NCBI GenBank assembly: GCA_002726205.1
Contig: PBSL01000025.1
Location: 1 to 64,000, forward strand
DNA: 64,000 nt
Direction: 5' to 3'
From: Planctomycetaceae bacterium
GTDB taxonomy: Bacteria; Planctomycetota; Planctomycetia; Planctomycetales; Planctomycetaceae
Position 1 is the stretch's first letter. Every line of letters begins with the position of its first letter. Of this stretch, positions 45,754 to 54,971 are shown piece by piece. The notes below the pieces were generated by a model. That model ran no database searches. It saw nothing but the letters and a program-made list of their open reading frames with translations, and had not been told where the DNA came from. A program made the position numbers and the translations under genes.

Positions 45754-47046
45754 ATGAACGAGGATCTGCCCAGTTGCCAGACCTTGGGAATGACCCCCAG
45801 TTTCGGGTTCGGTGACCGCATCGGGCTGGCAACCCCCGGGCACGTGCTGGCGATGCAACAGGCCGGCCAGGGCATGTTGCCGATTTTCCCCCAGCAATCG
45901 ATCCGGGAAATGGCCCGGACGAATCGCACGCCTGCCACTGTCATCGCGGATGCTCTTTCCGGAATGGCCACCGGCGGTTGGACCGGTTCGACTGGGGCCG
46001 ACGCCGATCATCTCAAGACCACCGCCGACGCCGATCTCACGCTCGAGGCCGGGTACACGTTTTTCACGATCGACCCGTCCGATCACGTCGATGAAGCCGC
46101 CGACCGGTATTCCGAAGCGGAGATCCGGGAACGATTTGCCGCGATCGAGGATGAATTGACCTGGCTGGGCGAATACCGGGGACGGCAACTGACGCTCGAG
46201 ACCGGCACGCAGATCGAATGCACCGAGGAGGCCTGTGTTCGTGCCGGGGTGAAATATGGACGGGCGATCAACCACACGATCGAACTCGCCGGTCACATCG
46301 CGGCGATCCGGGGACTGGCCGGAGGGGACTACGAGATCGAGTTGTCCGTGGATGAGACCGATCAGCCAACGACACTTGCCGAGCACTACATCATTGCCCA
46401 CCGCTGCCTTTCCGACGGGATTCGACTGGTCAGTCTGGCACCACGCTTCATCGGCGACTTCGAGAAGGGAGTCGATTACAAGGGGGACCTCGATGCGCTG
46501 GACCGCTCGCTGGCCGATCACGCGTCACTGGCCCGTTCGCTGGGTCCCTACAAGCTGAGCCTGCACTCGGGTTCGGACAAGCTGGCAATTTACGCGTCGC
46601 TGGCACGGACGACCGCGGGTTGCTTCCACGTGAAGACGGCCGGCACGAGCTATCTCGAGGCTCTCCGCGTCGCCGCCCGTCACGACCAGCGGCTGTTTCG
46701 ACGGATCATCGGCTTTTCCCGTGACCGCTTTGAAACCGAGCGGGCCACCTACCACCTCTCCGCCACGCTCGATTCGGCACCTCCGGCTGACCAGGTCACC
46801 GACGACCGGGAACTGGAACGGATCTACCTGGAACTCTGGCCCGAAGTGCCGCCCGGCCGCGGTTTCACCAATCCCGCTCGCCAGATTCTGCATTGCACCT
46901 TTGGGTCGGTCCTGACCGATCCCGAGCTGGGTCCGTTGCTGCACGATCTCCTGGTTTCCTGCCAGGACACCTACACCGAGGTCCTGGCCGACCATTTCAC
47001 GAGGCACCTGCAGGCCCTGCAGAGCGGTCTCAACCAGGCCGACTGA
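45754..47046 (+). CDS. uxaE: Tagaturonate epimerase family protein
   Basis: A 430-residue cytoplasmic protein resembling UxaE, which interconverts D-tagaturonate and D-fructuronate in the galacturonate pathway of Thermotoga. Supporting segments are SFGFGDRIGLATPGH, TGADADHLKT, FFTIDPSDHVDE, ELSVDETDQPTT, and above all LSLHSGSDKLAIY followed by VKTAGTSYLEALR. It has no signal peptide and starts 9 bases after the DUF1501 gene; the ATG at 45754 or the GTG just before it may be used. It would feed uronic acids released by the secreted enzymes of this region into central metabolism, an inference from its neighbours. Confidence 0.78.
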   Translation: MNEDLPSCQTLGMTPSFGFGDRIGLATPGHVLAMQQAGQGMLPIFPQQSIREMARTNRTPATVIADALSGMATGGWTGSTGADADHLKTTADADLTLEAGYTFFTIDPSDHVDEAADRYSEAEIRERFAAIEDELTWLGEYRGRQLTLETGTQIECTEEACVRAGVKYGRAINHTIELAGHIAAIRGLAGGDYEIELSVDETDQPTTLAEHYIIAHRCLSDGIRLVSLAPRFIGDFEKGVDYKGDLDALDRSLADHASLARSLGPYKLSLHSGSDKLAIYASLARTTAGCFHVKTAGTSYLEALRVAARHDQRLFRRIIGFSRDRFETERATYHLSATLDSAPPADQVTDDRELERIYLELWPEVPPGRGFTNPARQILHCTFGSVLTDPELGPLLHDLLVSCQDTYTEVLADHFTRHLQALQSGLNQAD

Positions 47047-47136
47047 CAGGGCACTTTCCGGATCACGGCTCAACACTCGAACCGTCTCGCCGATCACGCC
47101 ATAATTGGACGCGACAGTTCCTCGAGAATCACTCCC

Positions 47137-50100
47137 ATGCGAAACCACGCATTCTACTGCGGATTGGTCCTTCTCAGTCTCGTCGCCACACCGGCCCCGG
47201 GGCAAGACTCGTCAATCCGCTTGACCGGTAAGCCCTACATCGACATGGATTACGGGGCCTTCCTCACGGCATCAATCGAGGTCCGGCCCGGCAACATCGC
47301 CCAGAAGGGCATTGCGATCCGGCTGGATGATGGGCCCGGTGGTGTTTCGCAGGGAAACGCGTTTGCAGTTTTTGAGACCGACACGCTGCGGTTCGCCGGT
47401 GTCTGGACCGGGCGAGGCCTGATCGACTGGCGGGGAATCGCCCTGGATGGAAAACACGCGATCCACCCTCGCATCGTGGGCACGCTGGTCCTGTCCAACG
47501 GCAATGGCCCCGGCTGGCAAGGGCCTGGAAAGGAGACCTGGGAGGACACGCGGTTGCGAGGCGTCGACAAGATCGCCTACGGCCCCTTGCCACGCGGTTG
47601 GGCGCACTGGAAGGGCCTGCATCGCCAGGGAGATCGTGTTGTACTCGAGTACACCGTCGGTTCCACCCGTGTCCGTGAGCAGCCCCGGTTGGTCCGGATC
47701 GGTCAGCAGCAGATTTTTTGCCGGATGATCGAAGTCGGACCTTCGGCAACCAGCCTGGTCCTGCAGGTCGCCTCCGAGTCCGCCGGCGCTGTCCAGGTCC
47801 TGGACCGTTCGGCAAAGGCTGCCGTGGCCGACAAGATCAACGCCCGCGACAGCCTGGCGATGTTGGCCAGTTCGACAACCGCCCCCACCGACCAGATCTC
47901 GCTGGCACGCGATTTCACCGTCTCGGCCTGGATCCGCACCAGGGCCCCGACCGGAACAATCTTCAGCCGGGCCGCCATCCGGGGACAATGGGTTCCCAAG
48001 GGCAAGACCTTCTTTGTCCGTGGAGGCCGATTGGGGTTCGACGTCGGCTGGCTGGGCGTGGTCACCGGCACCCGACCGGTCAATGATGGCCGCTGGCATC
48101 ACGTCGCGTTGACCTACACTCACAACAGTGGCCAGACCCGCCTCTATCTCGACGGGACACCCGACGGCGCCAGGCCACTGCGTTCGCCTGACGACCCCGG
48201 GCACGTCATCCGGCTCGGTTACACCGCCACCAACTTCATGCCCGGTTTGCGGGGAGCTCTTGACGAGGTCCAGGTTTATCACCGGGCCCTGCCAGCCGAC
48301 CAGATCCGCAAACTGGCCGCCGATGGCGACGTTGTCGAGGGGCGGATTGCCCGCTGGAGCTTCGAGAAGTTGACCGGCCAGCGTGTCGCCAACCTCCAGC
48401 AAGGAGGCTACGACGGACAGGTCCGCGGTGCCCGCAGCACAGCCGGTCATCGCGGCCAGGCGTTGCAATTCAACGGTGGAACCAACCAGGTCCGCATCGC
48501 CTCACGAGCCAAGGCAAAACCCAGGGCCGTCGACTGGTCGAAACAGACCGTGGTGGCCGCGATCGTGCAGGGCCCGGCCAAGACAGCCTGGGTCCAGGAC
48601 TCCCGCGGTGCCCTCAGACTGTCGATTGCCGCGTCGAAAACTTCCCGGAGGTTCCGGATCCTGAGTTGGAAGGGCCCGGGCGGCGCGGCCGCACGGATCG
48701 CCAAGAAACTCGATTCGCAGCCGGAGACGACCGGTTGGTCCAACCCCGACAAGGGAGGGCCCTCCCAATGGAAACAGGTCGTGGAAACGACCATCGCTCG
48801 AGGAACTTCCAAGGGGCCACTGGCGATCGACACTCTGACGACCCCCGAGAAGAACCCGTGGCGGAGTTGGATGCGGCTGGGTGGATTTGATTTCTTCAAG
48901 AATCCGTCTCGGGCTGCCATCTGCACGTGGCAGGGAGACGTCTGGCTGGTCGAGGGGCTGGGCAAATCCCTCGACGCCACAGACAAGGCAACCCTCAAGT
49001 GGCGTCGCATCGCCGCGGGGCTGTTTCAACCGTTGGGACTGAAGATCGTCAACGAGCAGATCTTCGTCCTCGGGCGTGACCAGATCACCCGACTCGTCGA
49101 CCGTAACGGCGACGGGGAAACCGACTTCTACGAGAACTTCAACAACGACGCCCAGGTCACCGAACATTTTCACGAGTTCGCGATGGACCTGCAGGCCGAC
49201 AGGCACGGCAACTTCTATTACGCCAAGGGAGCTCGTCACGCCCTCTCCGCGATCGTGCCGCAGCACGGGTCGATCATCAAGGTCTCTGCCGACGGTTCCT
49301 CCAGCGAGATTCTCGCCAACGGCTTCCGGGCTCCCAACGGCCTGGCCCTGAATCCCGACGGTTCGTTCCTCTCGAGTGACCAGGAGGGGCACTGGACACC
49401 GATGAACCGGATCAACTGGATCAGGAAAGGCGGCTTCTACGGCAACATGATGTCGTATGTCCCGGACCGCAAGGACACCAGTTACGAGCCACCGCTGTGC
49501 TGGATCCACAAGCAAACCGACCGCAGTCCCAGTTCCCAGGTCTGGGTCAACAGCGACAATTGGGCCCTGCCCCGCGGGTCACTGCTGAGCCTCTCCTACG
49601 GTACCGGTCGGATCTGGCGGGTGATCTACGAGCACGTTGGGACCGTGCCCCAGGGCGGCATCATCCGCTTGCCGATCCCCGAACTGCCAACCGGCATCCA
49701 CCGCGGACGGTTCCACCCGGCCGACGGACAACTCTATATCTGTGGGCTGTTCGGCTGGTCGAGCAACAAGACCCGCCCGGGTGGCCTGTTCCGGATCCGG
49801 GCCACCGGCCAACCGGCCAACCTGCCCGAGAACCTCTCGGCCGTCCCCCAGGGCATCGTCCTCCGATTCCCTCGAGCGCTGGAGAAAAAGACGGCCCTGG
49901 AAGCCGGCCGCTACAACATCGAGCGATGGAATTATCGTCGCGCCGCATCCTACGGGTCACGCGACTACCGGGTCAGTGATGGCAAGGAGGGCCGTGACCG
50001 CGTTGAGGTGACCGGCGTCCAGTTGTCCAAGGACGGCCGGTCGGTGCTGCTTGCCTTCGCCGACATGCGGCCCTGCATGCAGATGCGAGTGCGCTACAAC

Positions 50101-52170
50101 CTGGCCACGGCCAAGGGCCAATCGCTTGCAGGACAGGTCGAACACACGATCAACGTCGTCAACGGCCCGACGCACCTGGCCACGCTGGGTTTCGATCCCG
50201 CCGGCGCCCCGGTCCCCCGAATCCGCACCGGGCCCCCGCGGAAGGGACTGGCCAACGGCCTGGTGCTCAGCATGAAAGCCCGGACCGGCCGGAACCCGCA
50301 GAGCCTCGATGCCCGCGTGTCCCGACTGGCGGCATTGTCGGTCGCGCCCGGACAGACTCTTTCACCTCGAATCAAGCCAGGTCCCTTCGTGGCCGGGTTC
50401 CACGGGTTGCTCGACGTCGAACTGACCGACCGTTACACCTTCACCGCCGAATTGTCCGGCACGGTAAGTGTCAGGATCAACGGCACCACGGTCCTCGAAT
50501 CCAGCGGCAGTGATCGGCAGGCGGCAACCCCGGTGGACCTGAAATCGGGGCTTAACACACTCGAGATCTCGTATTCGGCCCCGGCGAAGGGTTCGTCGCG
50601 GCTGCGACTGGCCTGGGAGAGTCCCCGATTCGACCGTGAACTGATTCCCTCCCGGTCGCTCTGGCACGATCCGCGTCATCCTGCACTCGTGCGTTGGTCA
50701 CCGGTCCGACGTGGTCGTGAATTGTTTACGGCTCACCGTTGTGCAGGCTGCCATTCCGAGGTCGCCAAGCCACGCGAGGGCATCACGCTCGACCAGGCTG
50801 CCATCGACTTCAACCCCACCTGGCTGGCCCACTGGCTCGGCGACCCCACGGCGGTCAGAAACCACACGCGAATGCCTGGACTGTTTGGTGATACGCCCGC
50901 CGAAAAGCAGGCTCTGCACGATGTCGTCGCATTCCTGACACGACGCCCGGCCCCTGCAGCAATCTCGACAGCCGGCATGATCCAACGAGGTGAAGTTCTC
51001 TGGGAGGAACTCGGCTGTATCAGCTGCCACAGGTTCTCCCCTGCAAAACAGCCGGATGAATGGAATCGCACGTCGCTGCACTACGTCTCCACGAAATTCC
51101 TGCCCCCGGCACTCGACCGATTTCTGCGCCAGCCCCAGCGGCACAACCGCTGGTCACGGATGCCTGATTTCCGACTGTCCGAATCACAGGCGAGAAACTT
51201 GAGAGACTGGATTCGATCCCGTTCGACCGGTCGTTTGAAACCACCAATCGGGACACTGCCGGGGGACCCGGAACGGGGAAAACAGCAATTTCTTTCGCGC
51301 GGCTGCCTCGCCTGCCACCAGGTCAGCGGCATGAAGTCTCCGGCACATCGTCCCGTCGGGTTGGCATTCGGCCGCAAGCAACCAGGGGGCTGCCTGGCCG
51401 TGGTCGTTGGGTCCCGACGGGACTCGACACGAGTCCCCGATTACCGCTTCTCGCCCGACCAGCGATCCGACCTGGCCGCCTATCTCGCTCTCACCAGGGA
51501 CGCGGCCCCGGACCGTTCCCCGCTGGAGCTGGTGCAGAGTACGATGCGTGAGCTTCGTTGCGTGGCCTGCCACGACCGTGATTCGCATTCGAGCCCTCGT
51601 CGGCTGATCATCGCCGACGAGAGCGATCGTGGGGTGCTGCCCGAGGTCCTGCCGGATTTGACCTGGGCGGGAGAGAAGCTGCATTCGGATTGGACCCGGC
51701 AACTGCTCACCGGTCGTCTCAAACACCCGTCCCGCCCGTGGCTGAAAGGCCGTATGCCGGCCTTCGGCGCCTGGGCCAATCGCCTGGTGAGCGGCCTGGC
51801 CGCCGAACACGGTGTGAGTGAAACCAGCCGACCCGGCCCCGATCCCGACGGCGCGCTGGCGACACTCGGAGGAAAACTCGCCCTGAAACAAAACGGCTTC
51901 AATTGCCTGCAGTGTCACGGTGTGGGCAAGACCCCAGCGATCGCGCCTTTCGATAACCGGGGCGTGAATTTCGCCCGTGTCCGCACACGGCTGCGGTACA
52001 ACTTCTACCTCGACTGGATGTTCGATCCGCTGCGATTGGACCCCCACTCGAAAATGCCGCGATTCTCGCCCGACCGCAAGACGACCGTGCTGCGTGACGT
52101 CCTCGACGGTGACGCTCGCCAACAATTCGACGCACTCTGGCATTATCTGCAAGCAACTCGTGACGAGTGA
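47137..52170 (+). CDS. DUF6797 / LamG / sorbosone-dehydrogenase-like / pentaheme fusion
   Basis: A 1677-residue exported protein (signal peptide CGLVLLSLVATPAPGQ). It begins with DUF6797 (YIDMDYGAFLTASIEV, AYGPLPRGWAHWKG). A LamG-type jelly roll follows (about 265-410: FTVSAWIRT, RWHHVALTYTH, DEVQVYHRALPADQI), then a propeller of the PVC-type sorbosone-dehydrogenase-like kind (DRNGDGETDFYENFNN, PNGLALNPDGSFL), a PA14-like module (about 1080-1180) and a C-terminal cytochrome region with five CxxCH sites at residues 1202, 1294, 1390, 1475 and 1590. A periplasmic or surface sugar-binding electron-transfer enzyme is plausible; the reaction is unknown. A CATAAT hexamer 31 bases before the start may be a -10 element. 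Confidence 0.85.
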   Translation: MRNHAFYCGLVLLSLVATPAPGQDSSIRLTGKPYIDMDYGAFLTASIEVRPGNIAQKGIAIRLDDGPGGVSQGNAFAVFETDTLRFAGVWTGRGLIDWRGIALDGKHAIHPRIVGTLVLSNGNGPGWQGPGKETWEDTRLRGVDKIAYGPLPRGWAHWKGLHRQGDRVVLEYTVGSTRVREQPRLVRIGQQQIFCRMIEVGPSATSLVLQVASESAGAVQVLDRSAKAAVADKINARDSLAMLASSTTAPTDQISLARDFTVSAWIRTRAPTGTIFSRAAIRGQWVPKGKTFFVRGGRLGFDVGWLGVVTGTRPVNDGRWHHVALTYTHNSGQTRLYLDGTPDGARPLRSPDDPGHVIRLGYTATNFMPGLRGALDEVQVYHRALPADQIRKLAADGDVVEGRIARWSFEKLTGQRVANLQQGGYDGQVRGARSTAGHRGQALQFNGGTNQVRIASRAKAKPRAVDWSKQTVVAAIVQGPAKTAWVQDSRGALRLSIAASKTSRRFRILSWKGPGGAAARIAKKLDSQPETTGWSNPDKGGPSQWKQVVETTIARGTSKGPLAIDTLTTPEKNPWRSWMRLGGFDFFKNPSRAAICTWQGDVWLVEGLGKSLDATDKATLKWRRIAAGLFQPLGLKIVNEQIFVLGRDQITRLVDRNGDGETDFYENFNNDAQVTEHFHEFAMDLQADRHGNFYYAKGARHALSAIVPQHGSIIKVSADGSSSEILANGFRAPNGLALNPDGSFLSSDQEGHWTPMNRINWIRKGGFYGNMMSYVPDRKDTSYEPPLCWIHKQTDRSPSSQVWVNSDNWALPRGSLLSLSYGTGRIWRVIYEHVGTVPQGGIIRLPIPELPTGIHRGRFHPADGQLYICGLFGWSSNKTRPGGLFRIRATGQPANLPENLSAVPQGIVLRFPRALEKKTALEAGRYNIERWNYRRAASYGSRDYRVSDGKEGRDRVEVTGVQLSKDGRSVLLAFADMRPCMQMRVRYNLATAKGQSLAGQVEHTINVVNGPTHLATLGFDPAGAPVPRIRTGPPRKGLANGLVLSMKARTGRNPQSLDARVSRLAALSVAPGQTLSPRIKPGPFVAGFHGLLDVELTDRYTFTAELSGTVSVRINGTTVLESSGSDRQAATPVDLKSGLNTLEISYSAPAKGSSRLRLAWESPRFDRELIPSRSLWHDPRHPALVRWSPVRRGRELFTAHRCAGCHSEVAKPREGITLDQAAIDFNPTWLAHWLGDPTAVRNHTRMPGLFGDTPAEKQALHDVVAFLTRRPAPAAISTAGMIQRGEVLWEELGCISCHRFSPAKQPDEWNRTSLHYVSTKFLPPALDRFLRQPQRHNRWSRMPDFRLSESQARNLRDWIRSRSTGRLKPPIGTLPGDPERGKQQFLSRGCLACHQVSGMKSPAHRPVGLAFGRKQPGGCLAVVVGSRRDSTRVPDYRFSPDQRSDLAAYLALTRDAAPDRSPLELVQSTMRELRCVACHDRDSHSSPRRLIIADESDRGVLPEVLPDLTWAGEKLHSDWTRQLLTGRLKHPSRPWLKGRMPAFGAWANRLVSGLAAEHGVSETSRPGPDPDGALATLGGKLALKQNGFNCLQCHGVGKTPAIAPFDNRGVNFARVRTRLRYNFYLDWMFDPLRLDPHSKMPRFSPDRKTTVLRDVLDGDARQQFDALWHYLQATRDE

Positions 52171-52177
52171 CAACCGG

Positions 52178-53500
52178 ATGACGATCCCACGTTCCCTGTG
52201 CCCGGTCCTGCTGATCCTGGCAACTTCGACGGTTTTCGCCGGGGACAAGCCGCCCAACATCCTGCTGATTCTCGCCGACGATGTCGGCTGCGAAACGCTG
52301 GGATGTTACGGGGGACGCAGCTACAAGACACCACACCTCGACAAGCTCGCCGCGACCGGGCTGCGGTTCCGGCACTGCTACGCCATGCCGGTCTGCCACC
52401 CCACCCGGACGTGCCTGTTGACCGGTCGCTATCCCCGGCACCTGGGCCATCCCCGCTGGGGTTCGTTTCCTGCAACCGACGAACGGCACGCCCTGGGTCA
52501 CGCAATGAAGGCGGCAAAGTACGCCACCGCGATCGCCGGCAAATGGCAGATTGCCATGCTGGGCAAGGACCTCGATCACCCTCACCGACTGGGCTTCGAC
52601 GAGTACTGTCTTTTTGGCTGGCACGAGGGACCTCGCTACCACCAACCGCTGCTCTGGCAAAACGGGAAACGCCGGCCCGACGTCAAGGACCGCTATGGTC
52701 CGGATGTCTACTGCGAGTTCCTGATCGACTTCATCAGGCGACACCGGAACGGTCCCTTCCTGGCCTTCTACTCGATGGCACTCTGCCACGACGTGACCGA
52801 CGACCTCGATCATCCCGTCCCCTACGCCGCAGGCAAAGACCACTACGACACCTACAAGGAGATGCTCGAGGCGATGGATGTCCGCGTCGGTCGGATGATC
52901 GGTGCCCTGGAAGATCTTGGCCTCCGCGGGAACACGCTGGTCCTGTTCACCACCGACAACGGCACCTCGAAACGTTCCCTGCACCAGGCGATCGACGGAA
53001 AGTACATCCGCCGCCCGGTCAGTTCGTTGCTGGGCAAGACGCGGGTTCCCGGAGGCAAGGGAAATCTCTCCGACGACGGGACTCATGTGCCGTTGATTGC
53101 CAACTGGCCGGGACGGATCCGCCCCGGCGGCGTCTCGGATCAACTGGTCGACATGAGCGATTTCCTGCCGACCCTGCACGAACTTGCCGGACGTCGGCCG
53201 ACGAGTGGTCGCGCGGTCAAGATCGACGGACGAAGCTTCGCTGGCATCCTCACCGGTCGGGGCGGCAGCAAGCGAACGTGGGCCTATGCCGAGCGAGGAA
53301 AACAGTTCTTTGTCCGCACCCAGCAGTGGAAGCTCTACAACAACGGGAAGCTGTTTCACGCCTCGCGTGACCCCAACGAACAGGAACCGGTAGCAGCGGC
53401 CGATGTTCCCAGGGCAGCACGTGACGACATCGCCAGGCTCAGGCGGGCCCTGGAGACGATCGACCGGGGGCATCCATTTCCACGACGGAAGTCAAAGTGA
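52178..53500 (+). CDS. Exported arylsulfatase-type sulfatase
   Basis: A 440-residue sulfatase with a signal peptide (SLCPVLLILATSTVFAG). The first metal-binding pair is ILADDVG (Asp34-Asp35), and the formylglycine motif CxPxR reads CHPTRTCLLTGRYP with Cys73 as the residue that becomes formylglycine. Later metal and substrate motifs are GKWQIAML, TTDNGT and DMSDFLPTL. It should hydrolyse sulfate esters, most likely on a sulfated polysaccharide given the surrounding genes. It starts 7 bases after the pentaheme fusion gene, so the two are probably co-transcribed. Its lysine-containing GK motif and His ligand are intact as far as can be seen. Confidence 0.88.
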   Translation: MTIPRSLCPVLLILATSTVFAGDKPPNILLILADDVGCETLGCYGGRSYKTPHLDKLAATGLRFRHCYAMPVCHPTRTCLLTGRYPRHLGHPRWGSFPATDERHALGHAMKAAKYATAIAGKWQIAMLGKDLDHPHRLGFDEYCLFGWHEGPRYHQPLLWQNGKRRPDVKDRYGPDVYCEFLIDFIRRHRNGPFLAFYSMALCHDVTDDLDHPVPYAAGKDHYDTYKEMLEAMDVRVGRMIGALEDLGLRGNTLVLFTTDNGTSKRSLHQAIDGKYIRRPVSSLLGKTRVPGGKGNLSDDGTHVPLIANWPGRIRPGGVSDQLVDMSDFLPTLHELAGRRPTSGRAVKIDGRSFAGILTGRGGSKRTWAYAERGKQFFVRTQQWKLYNNGKLFHASRDPNEQEPVAAADVPRAARDDIARLRRALETIDRGHPFPRRKSK

Positions 53501-53513
53501 CCGGTCGGCCCGG

Positions 53514-54800
53514 TCATTTCCGACCGAAGTGCTTCCTGGCAAAGGCGATGTACTGCTGCCAGTCGTAATCGGTCACGTCGTGGGGACCGGTCCGAAGGTG
53601 ATACCCGATGCGTCCATGGATCGGGGAATCGGCCTTGGGCATCCGGGCGGTGCCCAACCCCTCGGTACCCAGCAACTTGTAGACCGGCTCGGCGTGTAAT
53701 GCCGAGAGAAACTCTCCCCGCGGATCGGCCCAGCGATCGCCGGTGGCGCTGGCGATGTAGACAGGACGCGGAGCAACCAACGCCAGCAGCATGTGCTGGT
53801 CGACTGGCAACTGGTTCTCCTTGTTGTCGAACTTCTTGAAGTTGCCGCAGAACCAGTGAGGAAACGAGTTGTTGATCCGCCAGACCGTCTCACCGAAACG
53901 CCGTCGTGACAACGCGGCACCACCGCATCCGGAGTTGTTCGAGATCACGATCGCGAATCGCTGGTCCCGGGCTCCCGCCCACAGTGCCGTCTTGCCGAGC
54001 CGGCTGTGCCCCAGCAGGATCACCCGCTCCTGATCGATCTGCTTGTCGGTCTCGAAATAGTCCATCGCCCGGCTCAAACCCCAGGCCCAGGCCGCGATCG
54101 TACCCCACTGGTCAGCCAACGGTGTCTTTTGACCGTCCTTGTAGAACAAGGGGTGCACGCCGTTGCGGAACTCGTCGTGGTAATCCGGATCGACATCGCC
54201 ACAGTAAATCGTGGCCACTCCCATGCCGGCCGCCAGGCAGCGCTCGACCGACCAACGCGTCGCCGAGAGGCCTCGAGACTTCTCGGTCGCGCGATTGTTG
54301 ACGTATCCCTGCTTCGCGTTGTCGCGGTGCCAACTCTGGGCCAGGTGAATCGCCGGATCGCTGTGGATGGCGTGGTTGCCGTTGAAGTTCAGGCCGACGA
54401 AGACCGGCACGGCGGCCGTTGCCTTCGCCGGCAGGTAGACCAGCAGGTCCATCCGGGGGCCCTGGTCGGTACCGGCAAACAGCACCCGGACCTGCTTGCG
54501 GACCGCCTTCCCGCCCAGGGCCTTACCGGACGACTCGAGCAACCGGAAGACCATCTTCGGTGGAGGCCCCGGGGCCTTGCCATAAACCTGTTCCTGGAAC
54601 AACCGCAGGATCTCGGGACGACGTTTCCTGGTCCACTTCCTGGCCGTCCTGACCGGCTGACCGGAGGCAAGCCGCAACGGGTCGGGGAGCTCGTAATCGG
54701 GAACCTTCGACTCATCGTAGTTCGCCACGAATTTCTGGGCCGAAACAGAGACCGGAGCCAAGAGCAGGGCCAACAGTGTCCAGGCGAGCAGGCGGTTCAT
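53514..54800 (-). CDS. Glucuronoyl esterase-like protein (CE15 family)
   Basis: A 428-residue exported alpha/beta-hydrolase (signal peptide [19 protein letters not shown]). The nucleophile motif [13 protein letters not shown] (Ser266) and its surroundings [19 protein letters not shown] are the bacterial CE15 pattern, and [14 protein letters not shown] (His336) supplies the catalytic histidine region. CE15 enzymes cut ester links between glucuronic acid of xylan and lignin alcohols; marine bacterial members may act on other uronic esters. It converges on the sulfatase gene (13 bases between stops) and diverges from the helicase gene. The ATG at 54800 is the first before the signal peptide; the frame upstream overlaps nothing recognisable. 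Confidence 0.85.
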   Translation of the reverse strand: MNRLLAWTLLALLLAPVSVSAQKFVANYDESKVPDYELPDPLRLASGQPVRTARKWTRKRRPEILRLFQEQVYGKAPGPPPKMVFRLLESSGKALGGKAVRKQVRVLFAGTDQGPRMDLLVYLPAKATAAVPVFVGLNFNGNHAIHSDPAIHLAQSWHRDNAKQGYVNNRATEKSRGLSATRWSVERCLAAGMGVATIYCGDVDPDYHDEFRNGVHPLFYKDGQKTPLADQWGTIAAWAWGLSRAMDYFETDKQIDQERVILLGHSRLGKTALWAGARDQRFAIVISNNSGCGGAALSRRRFGETVWRINNSFPHWFCGNFKKFDNKENQLPVDQHMLLALVAPRPVYIASATGDRWADPRGEFLSALHAEPVYKLLGTEGLGTARMPKADSPIHGRIGYHLRTGPHDVTDYDWQQYIAFARKHFGRK

Positions 54801-54971
54801 CGGGAGATCTCTATGACGGGAACAGGCGAGCCTGCCGACTATGCCCGGTTTCTCCGGCGGATGCAAACGCAGCAGCCGGGGCTGGATGTTCCTCCCTTCC
54901 CCGCATCGATCCGACCGGGTAGGCTGGCCGTTTCCAACGCTTGTGGTCAGTGGACGACCTCTGGAATCGGC

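Noticed and set aside
54006-54971. Upstream in-frame extension of the UvrD-like helicase (322 codons)
   Set aside because: It runs antisense through the CE15 gene and the conserved helicase fold begins exactly at the ATG at 54972.
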